Shown here piece after piece: positions 19,087 through 28,625 of a DNA stretch of 64,000 bases (position 1 is its first letter; each line of letters opens with the position of its first letter). The stretch is from an uncultured Coriobacteriaceae bacterium (lineage in GTDB: Bacteria > Actinomycetota > Coriobacteriia > Coriobacteriales > Atopobiaceae), in contig CADAQM010000014.1 in assembly GCA_902790135.1 (NCBI GenBank), forward strand, positions 1-64,000. Reading direction: 5' to 3'. The notes under the pieces were generated by a model, which had not been told where the DNA came from, made no database searches, and saw nothing but the letters and a program-made list of their open reading frames with translations. The position numbers and the translations under genes are program-made.

Positions 19087-21753
19087 ATGCAGTTCAAACA
19101 TCCGCGCAGCGCGATTGTGTCCTGCGGCCTGGCTCTTGTCCTGGGTTTTGCAGCCCCGTCGGTTGCACTGGCTGCTACCGATGACGGTAGCGCGGGCGAC
19201 GATTCGCTTGTCACCCAAGCCGCAGAGGATCTTGCGGCTCTGAGCGAAGAGCCAAGCGTCACCGCGCCTGAGAACCAGGACGGGATTGAGGTCTCGACCG
19301 GTTCCGAGGATACAACCGAGGCGCCTGAGACCGACGGTGCCGTTGACGAGACAGCCGATGGCTCCAACGCCGTAGACGAGGCGCCTGTCCAGGAGCAGCA
19401 AGCACCGGAAGAGCCCCAAGTGGAGCAGACCGCCGAGCCTGCTATGACCACACAGAGCACGGAGCCCACAGCAGATTCTTCGGGGCTGACTGTGCTTGCG
19501 GACCCTGGTGATAATAAGCAAGAGGATTCTCTGAAGAATGTCCCAGAGGGTTATTACATGATTGGATCTGCACTCAATTACACGACGGTGCTGGACGTGG
19601 CTGGCGGCTCGTCGAGCAACGGAGCAAATGTGCAGGTTTACACGGCGAATGGCACGGACGCCCAGAGGTGGTACCTGACCTATGTGGGAGATGGGTACTA
19701 CACCATCCGTCACGTCGGTACACAGCAGATGCTGGAGGTGCAGGGCGAAAAAGGTGAGAACGGCGCAAATGTACAGCAGAACCAGCCAAAGAATACGGAT
19801 GCGCAGCAGTGGCGCTTTGTCGATGCAGGCAGCGGTCAGTACAAGATCGTCTCACGCCTGGCGTCAAATTTGGTTCTGGACGTGTGGAGTGGCAAGAGCG
19901 CAAATGGCACCAATGTCCAAATCCACTACGACAACAATAGCGACGCCCAGAGATTCCGCTTGCTAGATGCGACTCAGGCTGACCCAAGCACGACAAACTT
20001 GGATGACGGAGCCTATTCGATACTGGTTGCTTCGAACAATCTTTACAGCGTCGATGTGAAGAATGGCTCCAGATCGGCGGGCACCAACGTTCAGCTCTAT
20101 CGCGGCAACGGCTCGCAGGCGCAGCGGTTCTACTTTGTTGCAGACGGCGAGGGGTACTACACGATTACCGTCATTGGCAGCGGTAAAGTGCTGTCGCAGG
20201 TGAACAAAAGCGTTCTGAACGGAAACAACGTCCAGCAGGCGGCAAACAACGGATCGAACATTCAAAAGTGGGCGATACACCAGCAGGCGGACGGCAGCTA
20301 CGAGATTGTCAACAAGGCGACAAACCTCACGCTTGATATCGCGGGGGGCAAGATTGCCAACGGCACGAACCTCCAGGGCTACAAGGACAATGACACGAAG
20401 GCTCAGCGTTTTACCTTGAAGCCCACCCTGGCGCTCACCGCGGGCATCTATGAGATTGCCAGCTTCAAGAACTTGAGCAGCATCATCAACGTAAAGGGTT
20501 CATCGACGGGGAGCGGCGCATCCTTGGAGCTCCAAAAGGATGCCAACCTGTTGTCAGAGCGCTTTGAGGTGCTAATTGAGGGGAATGCTTATCGCATTCG
20601 GACGGCGTCGTCGGGTGGTTACTTGACGTACGACTCGAGCAAAGGTCTCATTCAGTCCAACCAAAAGGCGGTGAGCAGCAACAACAAGTGGAATCTCGTC
20701 TGGAATGGGACATACTTCTCGCTGGCAAACGCGGCTAAGGGGGAGGTGCTGGATGCAAAGGGTGGCAATTTTTCCAGCGGGACGGTCATCCAGACCTACA
20801 AAATGAACGGGACTGACGCGCAGCACTACTACTTCATTGCCGCAAACCTGCTTCAGAATGGAACCTTCATCATCAAGTCGGGTGTGGGCACCGCGCTGGA
20901 TGTAAAGGGCGGCGCAACCACCAACCGTGCAAACGTCCAAGCGTACACTTTGACTGGTGCACAGTCTCAGCAATTCACCGTCAAGGCGACGGGTTCGACG
21001 ACCAATACGTACTCGATCGTGAACGTTAAGTCGGGCAAGGCGGTTGAGGCGAATGCATCGAAGAACGTCCAGCAGTATACAAACAAGGGCAACGACAACC
21101 AGCTTTGGGTGGCCGCGATTGCCGATGGCGGCGGCGTGACCTTCTTGAACGCTGACTCCGGTTTGGCTTTGGATATTAAGAACGGCTCAGCCTACAGCGG
21201 CGCCAATGTCCAAACGTACACTGCAAATGGCACAAAGGCCCAGAGGTGGACCCTGCAAAAGTACGGTTGGTACACAGAGAACGGTAAGCACAACTTCTAC
21301 AACGCTAGTGGTAAGGCAACAACCTGGAATCAGTCTGCGTACAACTCCTGGACGAAGATCAAGTCAATGACGAGCAAGACGAAATACTTGGGTGCGCTCG
21401 ATCAGAACCTCCTTTACGTGACCTTCTTCATCAGAGAGGCTGATTGCTGGGTGCCCTGCGAGAACTGGATCTGCTCCGTAAACGCACATGGTCGTACCCC
21501 GAAGGGCACGTATGCCATTAGGAGCAAGGCTGAATACGTCTTGACGCATTTTGGGTCCGGCTCTTGGTACTGGTCGCACTGGGGTCCCGACTACCAAGCC
21601 TTCCACTCGGTGCTTACTGCGCCCGGCAGCAAGAGAGTCACGTACAGTGGTCTGGGCAGGCGCAATACCAGCGGATGCGTGCGCTGCCCAATGGAGAAGG
21701 CATATTGGGTCTGGAAGAATGTTCCTATCGGCACAACTGTCTACAGCTACTGA
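19087..21753 (+). CDS. Secreted ricin-repeat (RICIN) L,D-transpeptidase
   Basis: 888 residues. Residues 1-30 are a signal peptide ending AAPSVALAA; 31-155 are an acidic Glu/Thr/Pro linker. Residues 155-715 carry about twelve beta-trefoil modules with the pattern GANVQ...DAQRW, enough for four ricin-type lectin domains. The C-terminus (about 745-888) is a YkuD-type L,D-transpeptidase: NAHGRTPKGTY, a His near 830, and SGCVRC with the catalytic Cys at 864. The enzyme would cross-link peptidoglycan stem peptides or attach proteins to them, while the lectin part binds a wall glycan, probably the polymer encoded around it (inference). A weak site (GAAGGGA) precedes ATG 19087. No LPXTG or transmembrane anchor is seen. 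Confidence 0.88.
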   Translation: MQFKHPRSAIVSCGLALVLGFAAPSVALAATDDGSAGDDSLVTQAAEDLAALSEEPSVTAPENQDGIEVSTGSEDTTEAPETDGAVDETADGSNAVDEAPVQEQQAPEEPQVEQTAEPAMTTQSTEPTADSSGLTVLADPGDNKQEDSLKNVPEGYYMIGSALNYTTVLDVAGGSSSNGANVQVYTANGTDAQRWYLTYVGDGYYTIRHVGTQQMLEVQGEKGENGANVQQNQPKNTDAQQWRFVDAGSGQYKIVSRLASNLVLDVWSGKSANGTNVQIHYDNNSDAQRFRLLDATQADPSTTNLDDGAYSILVASNNLYSVDVKNGSRSAGTNVQLYRGNGSQAQRFYFVADGEGYYTITVIGSGKVLSQVNKSVLNGNNVQQAANNGSNIQKWAIHQQADGSYEIVNKATNLTLDIAGGKIANGTNLQGYKDNDTKAQRFTLKPTLALTAGIYEIASFKNLSSIINVKGSSTGSGASLELQKDANLLSERFEVLIEGNAYRIRTASSGGYLTYDSSKGLIQSNQKAVSSNNKWNLVWNGTYFSLANAAKGEVLDAKGGNFSSGTVIQTYKMNGTDAQHYYFIAANLLQNGTFIIKSGVGTALDVKGGATTNRANVQAYTLTGAQSQQFTVKATGSTTNTYSIVNVKSGKAVEANASKNVQQYTNKGNDNQLWVAAIADGGGVTFLNADSGLALDIKNGSAYSGANVQTYTANGTKAQRWTLQKYGWYTENGKHNFYNASGKATTWNQSAYNSWTKIKSMTSKTKYLGALDQNLLYVTFFIREADCWVPCENWICSVNAHGRTPKGTYAIRSKAEYVLTHFGSGSWYWSHWGPDYQAFHSVLTAPGSKRVTYSGLGRRNTSGCVRCPMEKAYWVWKNVPIGTTVYSY

Positions 21754-21794
21754 TTGCTAAAGCCCGGCAGAACGCTACTCTGAGCGTCTGAAAT

Positions 21795-21827
21795 AAAAGC
21801 ACCACGCCCATCGGCGTGGTGCTTTTT
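21795..21827. terminator. Rho-independent terminator
   Basis: A perfect 14-bp stem (AAAAGCACCACGCC with its complement) with loop CATC is followed by a T-run. The A-run before the stem makes it bidirectional, serving both the transpeptidase gene and the convergent DUF616 gene. Confidence 0.92.
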
Positions 21828-21887
21828 CTACTTGCGGAGTCGCGCCGCGCGACCCCTTTTGACTGCCTCCTGTGCCTGCCCTCCCAA

Positions 21888-22829
21888 TCAGCTGCGTCGA
21901 TGGCCGGCGATGTTGATCTTGGTGTCCTGATAGGGATTGCGTCCCATGCTGGCTGCAGGATCGAGGGGGATGCCGCAGCGCCAAAGCGCATAGGGTAGCG
22001 AGATTTGATCGCGCCCGCCTTTGGCCCTGTCCATGGCCTCCCACCAGGCGAGGAATGCCTTGTGTGCTATATCGCTTGTAAGGTCAGTGGCTACGATGTT
22101 GGTTTCAAGCAGACCATAGTCAAGCGGGAAACCTTCGGCTACATAGCTCGCCACCTCACGATCAATTGCCTCCGCATTGCCCTTGCCGGCAGCCTTGCAG
22201 GCCAGGGCCTCCTCGGCGATGGTGTCACGATGACGATGTCGGTGCATGGTGAAGCCCACAGCTGGATCGATGAGCTCGACGTAGTAGCTGAGATCCGATA
22301 TCGGCTGGACGTTCCCGTCCACGTATACTGAGGCGTCAAAACTCTCGGCAAAGAGCTCATGAGGGTGCGACTTGAGGTAGCGACTGGCTAGCGTGTTGGC
22401 ACCAAGTCGCTTGACCTCCTCTGGAAAAGGCCTGAACTCCCATCCTTCTGCGTCTCTCAGGTGCTCATTGTTAGAGAACAGCACGTAGCTGATACGATCT
22501 GCACGGTAGACAGGTGGGCGCAAAACGTCGTAGCTGCCAGCGACACACGTGTACACGACCACGCGCTTGTTGGGGTCGCCCGGCCTCAGGCTGGCCTCCC
22601 ACTCCTCAGGGGTGAGATTGGGCTGTTCGGGATGGTGTGGTGCTTTGGATAAGGCCAAGTAGGCCTTAAGCTCGCGCAATGCCCGCTTCACGCCTGCGGG
22701 GCTCATGTCGGAAAGGAATCTCCTCACGTTGCTCTTGCGCACGCCCGCCAGGTACTCCTTTGAGGTTTGCAGCTCGATTATTTGTGCATTAAGCGTCTCG
22801 ATGGCACGGATGGCACTGGCTTCGTCCAT
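21888..22829 (-). CDS. DUF616 (TOD1/MUCI70-like) glycosyltransferase-like protein
   Basis: 313 residues. The start ATG 22829 has GGGAGG about 7 nt upstream. Residues 1-85 are helical and charged. The core then begins with VVVYTCVAGSYDVLRPP near 90-106 and DRISYVLFSN, and continues with YVDGNVQPISD (a DxD-like metal site) near 170 and HRHRHRDTIAEE near 197, all typical of DUF616. Related plant proteins are glycosyltransferases, and bacterial members occur in polysaccharide loci. Predicted role: sugar transfer in surface glycan assembly; donor and acceptor unknown. It is transcribed towards the terminator at 21795. Confidence 0.8.
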   Translation of the reverse strand: MDEASAIRAIETLNAQIIELQTSKEYLAGVRKSNVRRFLSDMSPAGVKRALRELKAYLALSKAPHHPEQPNLTPEEWEASLRPGDPNKRVVVYTCVAGSYDVLRPPVYRADRISYVLFSNNEHLRDAEGWEFRPFPEEVKRLGANTLASRYLKSHPHELFAESFDASVYVDGNVQPISDLSYYVELIDPAVGFTMHRHRHRDTIAEEALACKAAGKGNAEAIDREVASYVAEGFPLDYGLLETNIVATDLTSDIAHKAFLAWWEAMDRAKGGRDQISLPYALWRCGIPLDPAASMGRNPYQDTKINIAGHRRS

Positions 22830-23411
22830 ACTTGCCTCCCAAGGTTAAGTGGGCTATGAATGCAGGTACCAATGATACCTCAGGGTCTTGCTAGGTTAGC
22901 CGCCGTCGCGCAGGGAAGGTTGCGACTTCCTGGCCTAAGAGTGAGGAGAGGGCCGATCACCTGCTTGGGACTGTCCGAAGGCCTTTAGTCTAGCAGGGGG
23001 CCTTGATCAGGCCAGAGCGGAGGCTCTTGCCAATTGCCTTCGTGACCTTCAGCTGGAGGTAGAGGCTACGAGGCTGGAACTAACGGGTGTTTCTTCAACC
23101 ATTGCATCGAGCCCAACACAGAGCTCTTCGCCGCATTCGGTCTTGCGGTCCCAACCAGGAGTATGCGGCCTGCGCACGTCCGCCGGCTCAGCTCAAAGCC
23201 ATATCCCGAAAGGGCTTCCCCCGCCTTGGTTCACTTCAGAACGCAATAGATTGAACATGGACGTTTGCACAGGTAATGGCCTGGTTCTCCAGTAAGGGCC
23301 GTGGGGAGGAGGTTATGGTGCTAAAGATGGTCTCAGCCCATACAGGGGTTTAAGCATATCGTTGCAGTATAATTCGCTGTACAAAAATGAGATGCCACAC
23401 CCAAGAACAGG
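22830..23411. other. Intergenic region upstream of the flippase
   Basis: No supported gene is present; a long minus-strand frame entering from 24263 is a shadow of the flippase. A perfect -10 hexamer TATAAT lies at 23368-23373, about 40 nt before the flippase start, without a clear -35. The remaining sequence may be decayed coding sequence, but I recognise no family. Confidence 0.5.
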
Positions 23412-24911
23412 ATGCCCGTGAATCGCAAGGTCTATCTCAATACAGCAACATCGCTGTTGCTGCAGGTTACGACGGTGGTCTGTGGATTCATCTTGCCAAG
23501 GCTCATACTGACGCATTTTGGTTCTGCGGTAAATGGCCTCATAGGTTCGATCAATCAATTTCTCGGCTTCATCACCTTCCTCGAGATGGGTGTCGGAGGA
23601 GTCGTACAGGCTAATCTTTATAAGCCAATAGCCGACCATGACGAGGACAAGATCAGTGCGATTGTCACGTCGGCAGACAAGTTCTTCCGACACCTCGCAC
23701 TCATCATCCTGGCCTTTGCCATCGGGATGCTGCTGCTGTATCCCCTTCTCGTCATCGACGAGTTTGACTATCTGTACACTGCAACGCTCATCGCGGCAAT
23801 TGCCATCAGCATGTTTGCGCAGTACTACTTCGGTGTTGTGAACCAGATATTCCTTGATGCGGATCAGCACGGCTACGTCCATTTCATTCTGGAAACCGTG
23901 ACGCTGGTTCTGAACACAATCGCCGCGGCGATTATCATCAATCTTGACGGCAGCATTCAATTGGTTAAATTTGCTTCGTCGTGCATATACCTCCTGCGTC
24001 CGTGGCTCCTCTATATTTATGTCAAAGAGCGCTATCACATCGATCGACATTTCAAGTATGAAGAGGAGCCGATACGGCAAAAGTGGAACGGCGTCGCCCA
24101 ACATCTTGCCGCAATCATCAACGACAGTACGGACGCTATGGTGCTGACGGTCCTCTCGACCCTCCAGAACGTCTCGATTTACAGCGTGTACAACCTGGTG
24201 GTAAGTGGAGTACGCGCCATCGTGGTGGCAGCGACGCGCGGGATGGGAACCTACCTCGGTCAACTCTGGGCGACAAGGTCAGAAGATTTGAAGGGGATTT
24301 TCGAATACTTCGAGTGGCTGTTGCATACGGTGGTGTGCTTGGTGTGCGGTTGCACGCTGGTTCTGATCGTGCCATTCGTATCTGTATACACGCGCAGCAT
24401 CACCGACGCGAACTACCATCAGCCGCTCTTTGCCGTGTTGGTCACCTTGGTCTGCACCCTTTACTGCGTGAAGCTCCCCTATTCCCAGATGATAAACGCC
24501 GCAGGCCACTATAAGCAGACGCAGCACCTGTACATATATGCGGCGATCATCAACATGGGCATCTCATTGGCCACGGCTCGCAGCCTTGGGCTCATAGGAA
24601 TAGCGATGGGCTCGCTGATCGCGATGGCCTTTCAGTGCCTAGCAGAGGAGTCATACTGTTCTGCACACTTCGTCGTCCGGCCTACATACGACTTCGTCAA
24701 GCGGATGCTTGTGAACGCGCTCACGCTCGTGCTGGGCTATGCCCTCACTTTCGGTATCGCCCTTGGTGACCTGACCTATGCGGCATGGGTTCTCATGGCC
24801 ATCAAGGTGCTTTTGATATGGCTCGTCGTCGCCCTGGGCGTCAACGTGCTGCTATATCGGCAATACACGCTGAGGCTGCTCTCGAAGCTGCTCTCGAAGC
24901 TGCGTAGGTAG
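23412..24911 (+). CDS. Wzx-type polysaccharide flippase (MATE/MOP superfamily)
   Basis: 499 residues with about 12-14 hydrophobic helices. The N-terminus (NRKVYLNTATSLLLQ, GFILPRLILTHFGSAVNGL, and EMGVGGVVQ near 57) matches the MOP-superfamily polysaccharide exporters that flip undecaprenyl-linked repeat units. The start could be ATG 23412 or GTG 23418; both have only a weak AGGA upstream. The GT10 gene follows 30 nt downstream, so the two are probably co-transcribed, and together they suggest the fucosylated repeat unit is flipped by this protein (inference). No large polymerase (Wzy) is evident in the window. Confidence 0.85.
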   Translation: MPVNRKVYLNTATSLLLQVTTVVCGFILPRLILTHFGSAVNGLIGSINQFLGFITFLEMGVGGVVQANLYKPIADHDEDKISAIVTSADKFFRHLALIILAFAIGMLLLYPLLVIDEFDYLYTATLIAAIAISMFAQYYFGVVNQIFLDADQHGYVHFILETVTLVLNTIAAAIIINLDGSIQLVKFASSCIYLLRPWLLYIYVKERYHIDRHFKYEEEPIRQKWNGVAQHLAAIINDSTDAMVLTVLSTLQNVSIYSVYNLVVSGVRAIVVAATRGMGTYLGQLWATRSEDLKGIFEYFEWLLHTVVCLVCGCTLVLIVPFVSVYTRSITDANYHQPLFAVLVTLVCTLYCVKLPYSQMINAAGHYKQTQHLYIYAAIINMGISLATARSLGLIGIAMGSLIAMAFQCLAEESYCSAHFVVRPTYDFVKRMLVNALTLVLGYALTFGIALGDLTYAAWVLMAIKVLLIWLVVALGVNVLLYRQYTLRLLSKLLSKLRR

Positions 24912-24941
24912 TTCGATGTCACGTTAGAGGAAGATGTCCGA

Positions 24942-26003
24942 ATGAAGAAAGAGATCAGGGTTTACTCGGTCCACCCCTGGGCCAACACACTAGAGAACTT
25001 CATGATTCGCTATCACTTCGATAGGCTGACATCTGACTTCGATTTTGTCTGGGACGACAAAACGCCCCAGTACGTGTTTGCCAGCGAGCATATCTACAGC
25101 AGCTACCAGGCGTTTCGCGACTTCTTCCGCCTGTGGGAGAGCGGTCGTGCCAAGGACCGCATCTTCATAGGGTATCTGGAGGAGGCAATCGAACCCGACC
25201 TCAACCTCTTCGACTATGCGGCGGTATACTCTACCGAGTTCGCAAGGATGGACCGGGTCACCAGGCTGCTCCCCGTGCATACGAAATTCAAGATCTTCTA
25301 CGTGCCGGAGAGCCATCCTGCGGCCTCCCCCCAAGAGGCGAGGGACATCCTGCGGCAGAAGACCAAGTTCTGCGACTTCCTCTACAGCCACGCCTACCAG
25401 GAGCGTGACGACATATTCACCGCCCTCAGCGAATACAAGGGGATCGATGCCCTGGGCGCCCGATTCCACAACACGGACTACAAGCCGACGGGCTTCTTTG
25501 GCCATGCACAGGAGACCACGGCCCTGCACAGGCCCTACAAGTTCACCATTGCCGTGGAGAACGGCTCCCTTCCCGGGTACACCTCCGAGAAGCTGATGAC
25601 CGCCTTGCAGGCCAACACCGTGCCAATCTATTGGGGCAATCCCGAGATAGCCGATGACTTTAATCCAGCCTGCTATATCAATGCAAACGACTGCACCGAT
25701 TTCCACGACCTTATAGAGAGGGTCAGGGAGATCGATACGGACGACGAGCTCTGGTGCAGCATGATAAGCCAGCCTTGGCAGACCGAAGAGCAGGTCAGAA
25801 GGGAAGAGGCCCAGGTCGAAGAGTACTATCGGTTCTTTCACGACCTCTTCTCATCCTCGGTGTCGGATGCGAAGCGGCTATCATGGACCATGCACATGGA
25901 TGCTTATCAGGATTGGGTGCGAAGGAACGCCCCGGTAAGGCCGACGGTGTTTCACAAGGGGCTCGGCGCATTGATGCGCCTTGTGAGGTCCACAAAAGGC
26001 TAG
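24942..26003 (+). CDS. GT10 family fucosyltransferase-like glycosyltransferase
   Basis: 353 residues. The C-terminal half carries the GT10 donor-site signature: KFTIAVENG (near 203), GYTSEKLMTALQANTVPIYWG (near 215-235; key residues Y, S, E, K and the final YWG) and FNPACYINAND. GT10 enzymes add L-fucose from GDP-fucose in alpha-1,3 or alpha-1,4 linkage, as in Helicobacter pylori Lewis-antigen mimicry. The pathway genes for GDP-fucose (gmd, fcl and the mutase/ManC fusion) lie just downstream. Because a ColD-like dehydratase is also present, the natural donor might instead be GDP-colitose. Cytoplasmic, acts on a lipid-linked glycan (inference). No frameshift or repeat tract is seen, unlike the phase-variable H. 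pylori genes. Confidence 0.88.
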   Translation: MKKEIRVYSVHPWANTLENFMIRYHFDRLTSDFDFVWDDKTPQYVFASEHIYSSYQAFRDFFRLWESGRAKDRIFIGYLEEAIEPDLNLFDYAAVYSTEFARMDRVTRLLPVHTKFKIFYVPESHPAASPQEARDILRQKTKFCDFLYSHAYQERDDIFTALSEYKGIDALGARFHNTDYKPTGFFGHAQETTALHRPYKFTIAVENGSLPGYTSEKLMTALQANTVPIYWGNPEIADDFNPACYINANDCTDFHDLIERVREIDTDDELWCSMISQPWQTEEQVRREEAQVEEYYRFFHDLFSSSVSDAKRLSWTMHMDAYQDWVRRNAPVRPTVFHKGLGALMRLVRSTKG

Positions 26004-26477
26004 GTCAGCGGCAAGCGTGCCGGACGCTCCTGCGTTCGAACGTCCTCCAGTTTGATCTTGAGCGGGGGGCACGTTCACCCTCCGCCTGGCCCCGCCCTTT
26101 TCGGACGGATTCATGTTTTGCGACTTACATCCTACCGATGCGGAATCCATGCCACCTTTTCGGAGGATGGTCCAATTTGGCTTTCGATTTTGCAAAAGAA
26201 GGTTTACGTCATTTTTGCTTCGTGCAGAACAACTGAAAACCTTAATCTCGGTAGTGGCCGCCATACCCATGGGTGCCGCCCTATCGTCACTGACGGAAAT
26301 GGTGCCCATCATGTTTTGTATGTTGTTCGCGGGGATATCACAAGTGACTACAGCCCTCTTACCGTCCCATTGGTAGCGAAAGGGTCAATCGCGCTGAATA
26401 TCAAACCTTGGACTATGGGTCCGAACGATAGCATCCTTCAAGAATCTTTGTTTATAAACCAAGGCAACGTATCTAAT
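26004..26477. other. Intergenic region upstream of the GDP-sugar operon, no gene seen
   Basis: The sequence becomes less GC-rich than the genes around it. Short frames on either strand lack ribosome binding sites and known motifs. It probably holds the gmd operon promoter near its right end, ahead of the tandem palindromes at 26478-26523. Confidence 0.5.
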
Positions 26478-26523
26478 GTTACCCTGTAACTCATCCAACG
26501 GTTAACCTGTAACCCGCTCAACG
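26478..26523 (+). promoter_or_regulatory. Tandem palindromic operator candidate before gmd
   Basis: Two adjacent 23-bp copies (26478-26500 and 26501-26523; 18 of 23 positions identical) each start with a palindrome. Copy 1 is the perfect GTTAC-CCT-GTAAC; copy 2 is GTTAA-CCT-GTAAC. They end 13 nt before the gmd start, so a bound regulator would block transcription or translation start. I do not recognise the regulator. Confidence 0.55.
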
Positions 26524-26536
26524 GAAGGAGAACTTT

Positions 26537-27625
26537 GTGAAAACTGCGCTTATTACGGGCGTGACGGGGCAGGACGGATCCTACCTGTCCGAGCTCCTGC
26601 TGGAGAAGGGTTACGACGTCCACGGCATCATCCGGCGAAGCTCGGTGGACTACCGCGAACGCATTGCCCACCTCGAGGGCCACGAGCGTTTCCACCTGCA
26701 CTACGGTGACCTCTCCGACAGCATGAGTCTGGTCAAGGTAATCAGCTCGGTGCGTCCAGACGAGGTCTACAACCTGGCGGCCCAGAGCCACGTACAGGTG
26801 TCCTTCGACGTGCCGGAGTTCACAGCTGATGTCGATGCCACCGGCGTCCTGCGCGTGTTGGAGGCCGTGCGGGCCTGCGGGCTGGAGCACACCTGCCGCA
26901 TCTACCAGGCTTCCACCTCGGAGCTCTTCGGCAAAGTGGAGGAGGTTCCACAGAGCGAGACGACCCCCTTCCATCCCTACAGCCCCTATGCGGTGGCCAA
27001 GCAGTACGGCTTCTGGATTACCAAGGAGTACCGCGAGGCCTACGGCATGTACTGCTGCTCGGGCATCCTCTTCAACCACGAGAGCGAGCGGCGCGGCGAG
27101 ACCTTCGTCACCCGAAAGATTACCCTGGCGGCCGCCCGCATAGCCCAGGGCGTGCAGGACAAGCTCTACCTAGGCAATCTCGACAGCCTGCGCGACTGGG
27201 GCTACGCGCGCGACTACGTGGAGTGCATGTGGCTCATCCTGCAGCAGGACGCTCCCGACGACTACGTGATCGCCACAGGCGAGCAGCACACCGTGCGCGA
27301 GTTCTGCGAGCTGGCCTTCCGCGAGGCGGGGATTACACTCCGCTGGGAGGGCGAGGGCGTGGGCGAGCGTGGCATCGACGAGGCCACCGGGCGCACCCTC
27401 GTGGAGGTATCCCCGGACTTCTATCGGCCGACCGATGTGGTCAACCTGCTGGGCGATCCCTCCAAGGCCCGCCGGGAGCTGGGCTGGGACCCCATGAAGA
27501 CCAGCTTCGAGGAGCTGGTGGCCCTCATGGTCAGGCACGACATGGAGAAGGTGGCCGTGGAACGTGTCGAGGAGCGCGTGCGGACCAACCTGGCGGAGTA
27601 CCTGGAGCGAGGTGTCGTGAAATGA
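26537..27625 (+). CDS. gmd: GDP-mannose 4,6-dehydratase
   Basis: 362 residues, normal length. It is an extended SDR: the NAD(P)-binding [18 protein letters not shown] at residues 3-20, IRRSS near 32, a YNLAAQSHV stretch, STSELFGK with the catalytic Thr/Ser and Glu near 125-132, and [11 protein letters not shown] with the catalytic YxxxK near 148. It converts GDP-D-mannose to GDP-4-keto-6-deoxy-D-mannose, the branch point for GDP-L-fucose, GDP-colitose and related sugars. It starts at GTG 26537 with AAGGAG 7 nt upstream and overlaps fcl by an ATGA. Its GC content and codon bias are higher than fcl's, which hints at separate origins. Confidence 0.95.
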   Translation: MKTALITGVTGQDGSYLSELLLEKGYDVHGIIRRSSVDYRERIAHLEGHERFHLHYGDLSDSMSLVKVISSVRPDEVYNLAAQSHVQVSFDVPEFTADVDATGVLRVLEAVRACGLEHTCRIYQASTSELFGKVEEVPQSETTPFHPYSPYAVAKQYGFWITKEYREAYGMYCCSGILFNHESERRGETFVTRKITLAAARIAQGVQDKLYLGNLDSLRDWGYARDYVECMWLILQQDAPDDYVIATGEQHTVREFCELAFREAGITLRWEGEGVGERGIDEATGRTLVEVSPDFYRPTDVVNLLGDPSKARRELGWDPMKTSFEELVALMVRHDMEKVAVERVEERVRTNLAEYLERGVVK

Positions 27626-28575
27626 CAGCGTCAATCGACAGCGATGCAAAGGTCTATGTGGCAGGTCATCGTGGCATGGTCGGTTCTGCCATCGTACGAG
27701 AGCTTATACGGAGGGGCTACAGCAATATTGTAACGCGCACGAGTTCGGAACTGGACTTAAGACGGCAGAGCGACGTCGAGGAGTTCTTTTTCGAAGAGCG
27801 GCCCGCGTACGTGTTTCTCGCTGCCGCAAGGGTAGGGGGGATACAGGCCAACATCGATATGCCTGCAGAGTTTCTCTACGACAACCTTTGCATACAAAAT
27901 AACGTAATAGAGTCCTCCCGCAAAAGCGGTGTGAGCAAACTGCTCTTCCTCGCCTCCTCGTGCATTTACCCTCGGCTTGCCCCACAGCCAATGAAGGAGG
28001 AATACCTGCTTGATGGCAAGCTTGAACCTACCAATGAGGGTTATGCGCTCGCCAAGATAGCGGGTCTTAAGATGTGTCAGTACTACAACATGCAGTACGG
28101 TACTGACTATATCAGCGTAATGCCGTGCAACATTTATGGGTACGGTGATAGTTTCGACCCAGTACGGTCGCACGTGGTTGCAGCGCTCATACGAAAGGTT
28201 CATGAGGCAAAGGTGTCTGGAAGTAAGGTCATACCAATGTGGGGGACCGGTACGGCACGACGTGAGCTCATGTTTGTCGACGACTTGGCCAATGCATCCC
28301 TGCACCTCTTCGAGCGGTACTCAGGAAACGATTTCTTCAATGTGGGGACCGGTACGGATGTGTCTATCCGTGAACTTGTCGAGATGATCATGGAAGTGGT
28401 CGGATATGACGCTGAGCTGGCGTTCGATACGCGCAAGCCCGACGGCATGCCGCAAAAGCTCATGGATGTCTCGCGTATACGTGAGGCAGGTTGGACGGCA
28501 AAGACGAGCCTCAAGGAGGGTTTGGAGAAAACCTACCGTTACTTCCTCGAAGAGGTGCTTCCCAACGAAAACTAG
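27622..28575 (+). CDS. fcl: GDP-L-fucose synthase (or GDP-L-colitose synthase-like epimerase/reductase)
   Basis: 317 residues, normal length. SDR enzyme with [16 protein letters not shown] at residues 9-24, LAAARVGGI near 67, SSCIYP near 107 (catalytic Ser and the region of the epimerising Cys), and YALAKIAG near 135 (catalytic YxxxK). It epimerises C3/C5 and reduces C4 of GDP-4-keto-6-deoxymannose to give GDP-L-fucose with NADPH. ColC of the colitose pathway is closely related, so with the adjacent ColD-like gene it may also act on the 3-deoxy intermediate (inference). ATG 27622 overlaps the gmd stop (ATGA); a longer open frame from 27223 is antisense to nothing useful and is rejected. Confidence 0.92.
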   Translation: MTASIDSDAKVYVAGHRGMVGSAIVRELIRRGYSNIVTRTSSELDLRRQSDVEEFFFEERPAYVFLAAARVGGIQANIDMPAEFLYDNLCIQNNVIESSRKSGVSKLLFLASSCIYPRLAPQPMKEEYLLDGKLEPTNEGYALAKIAGLKMCQYYNMQYGTDYISVMPCNIYGYGDSFDPVRSHVVAALIRKVHEAKVSGSKVIPMWGTGTARRELMFVDDLANASLHLFERYSGNDFFNVGTGTDVSIRELVEMIMEVVGYDAELAFDTRKPDGMPQKLMDVSRIREAGWTAKTSLKEGLEKTYRYFLEEVLPNEN

Positions 28576-28625
28576 GCAAAGCTACGTCAGCTACTGTTGG
28601 AGATCGACTCCATAGGAGATTTACT

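Noticed and set aside
23313-24263. 316-codon minus-strand frame
   Set aside because: Antisense to the flippase; no conserved motif and no start signal.
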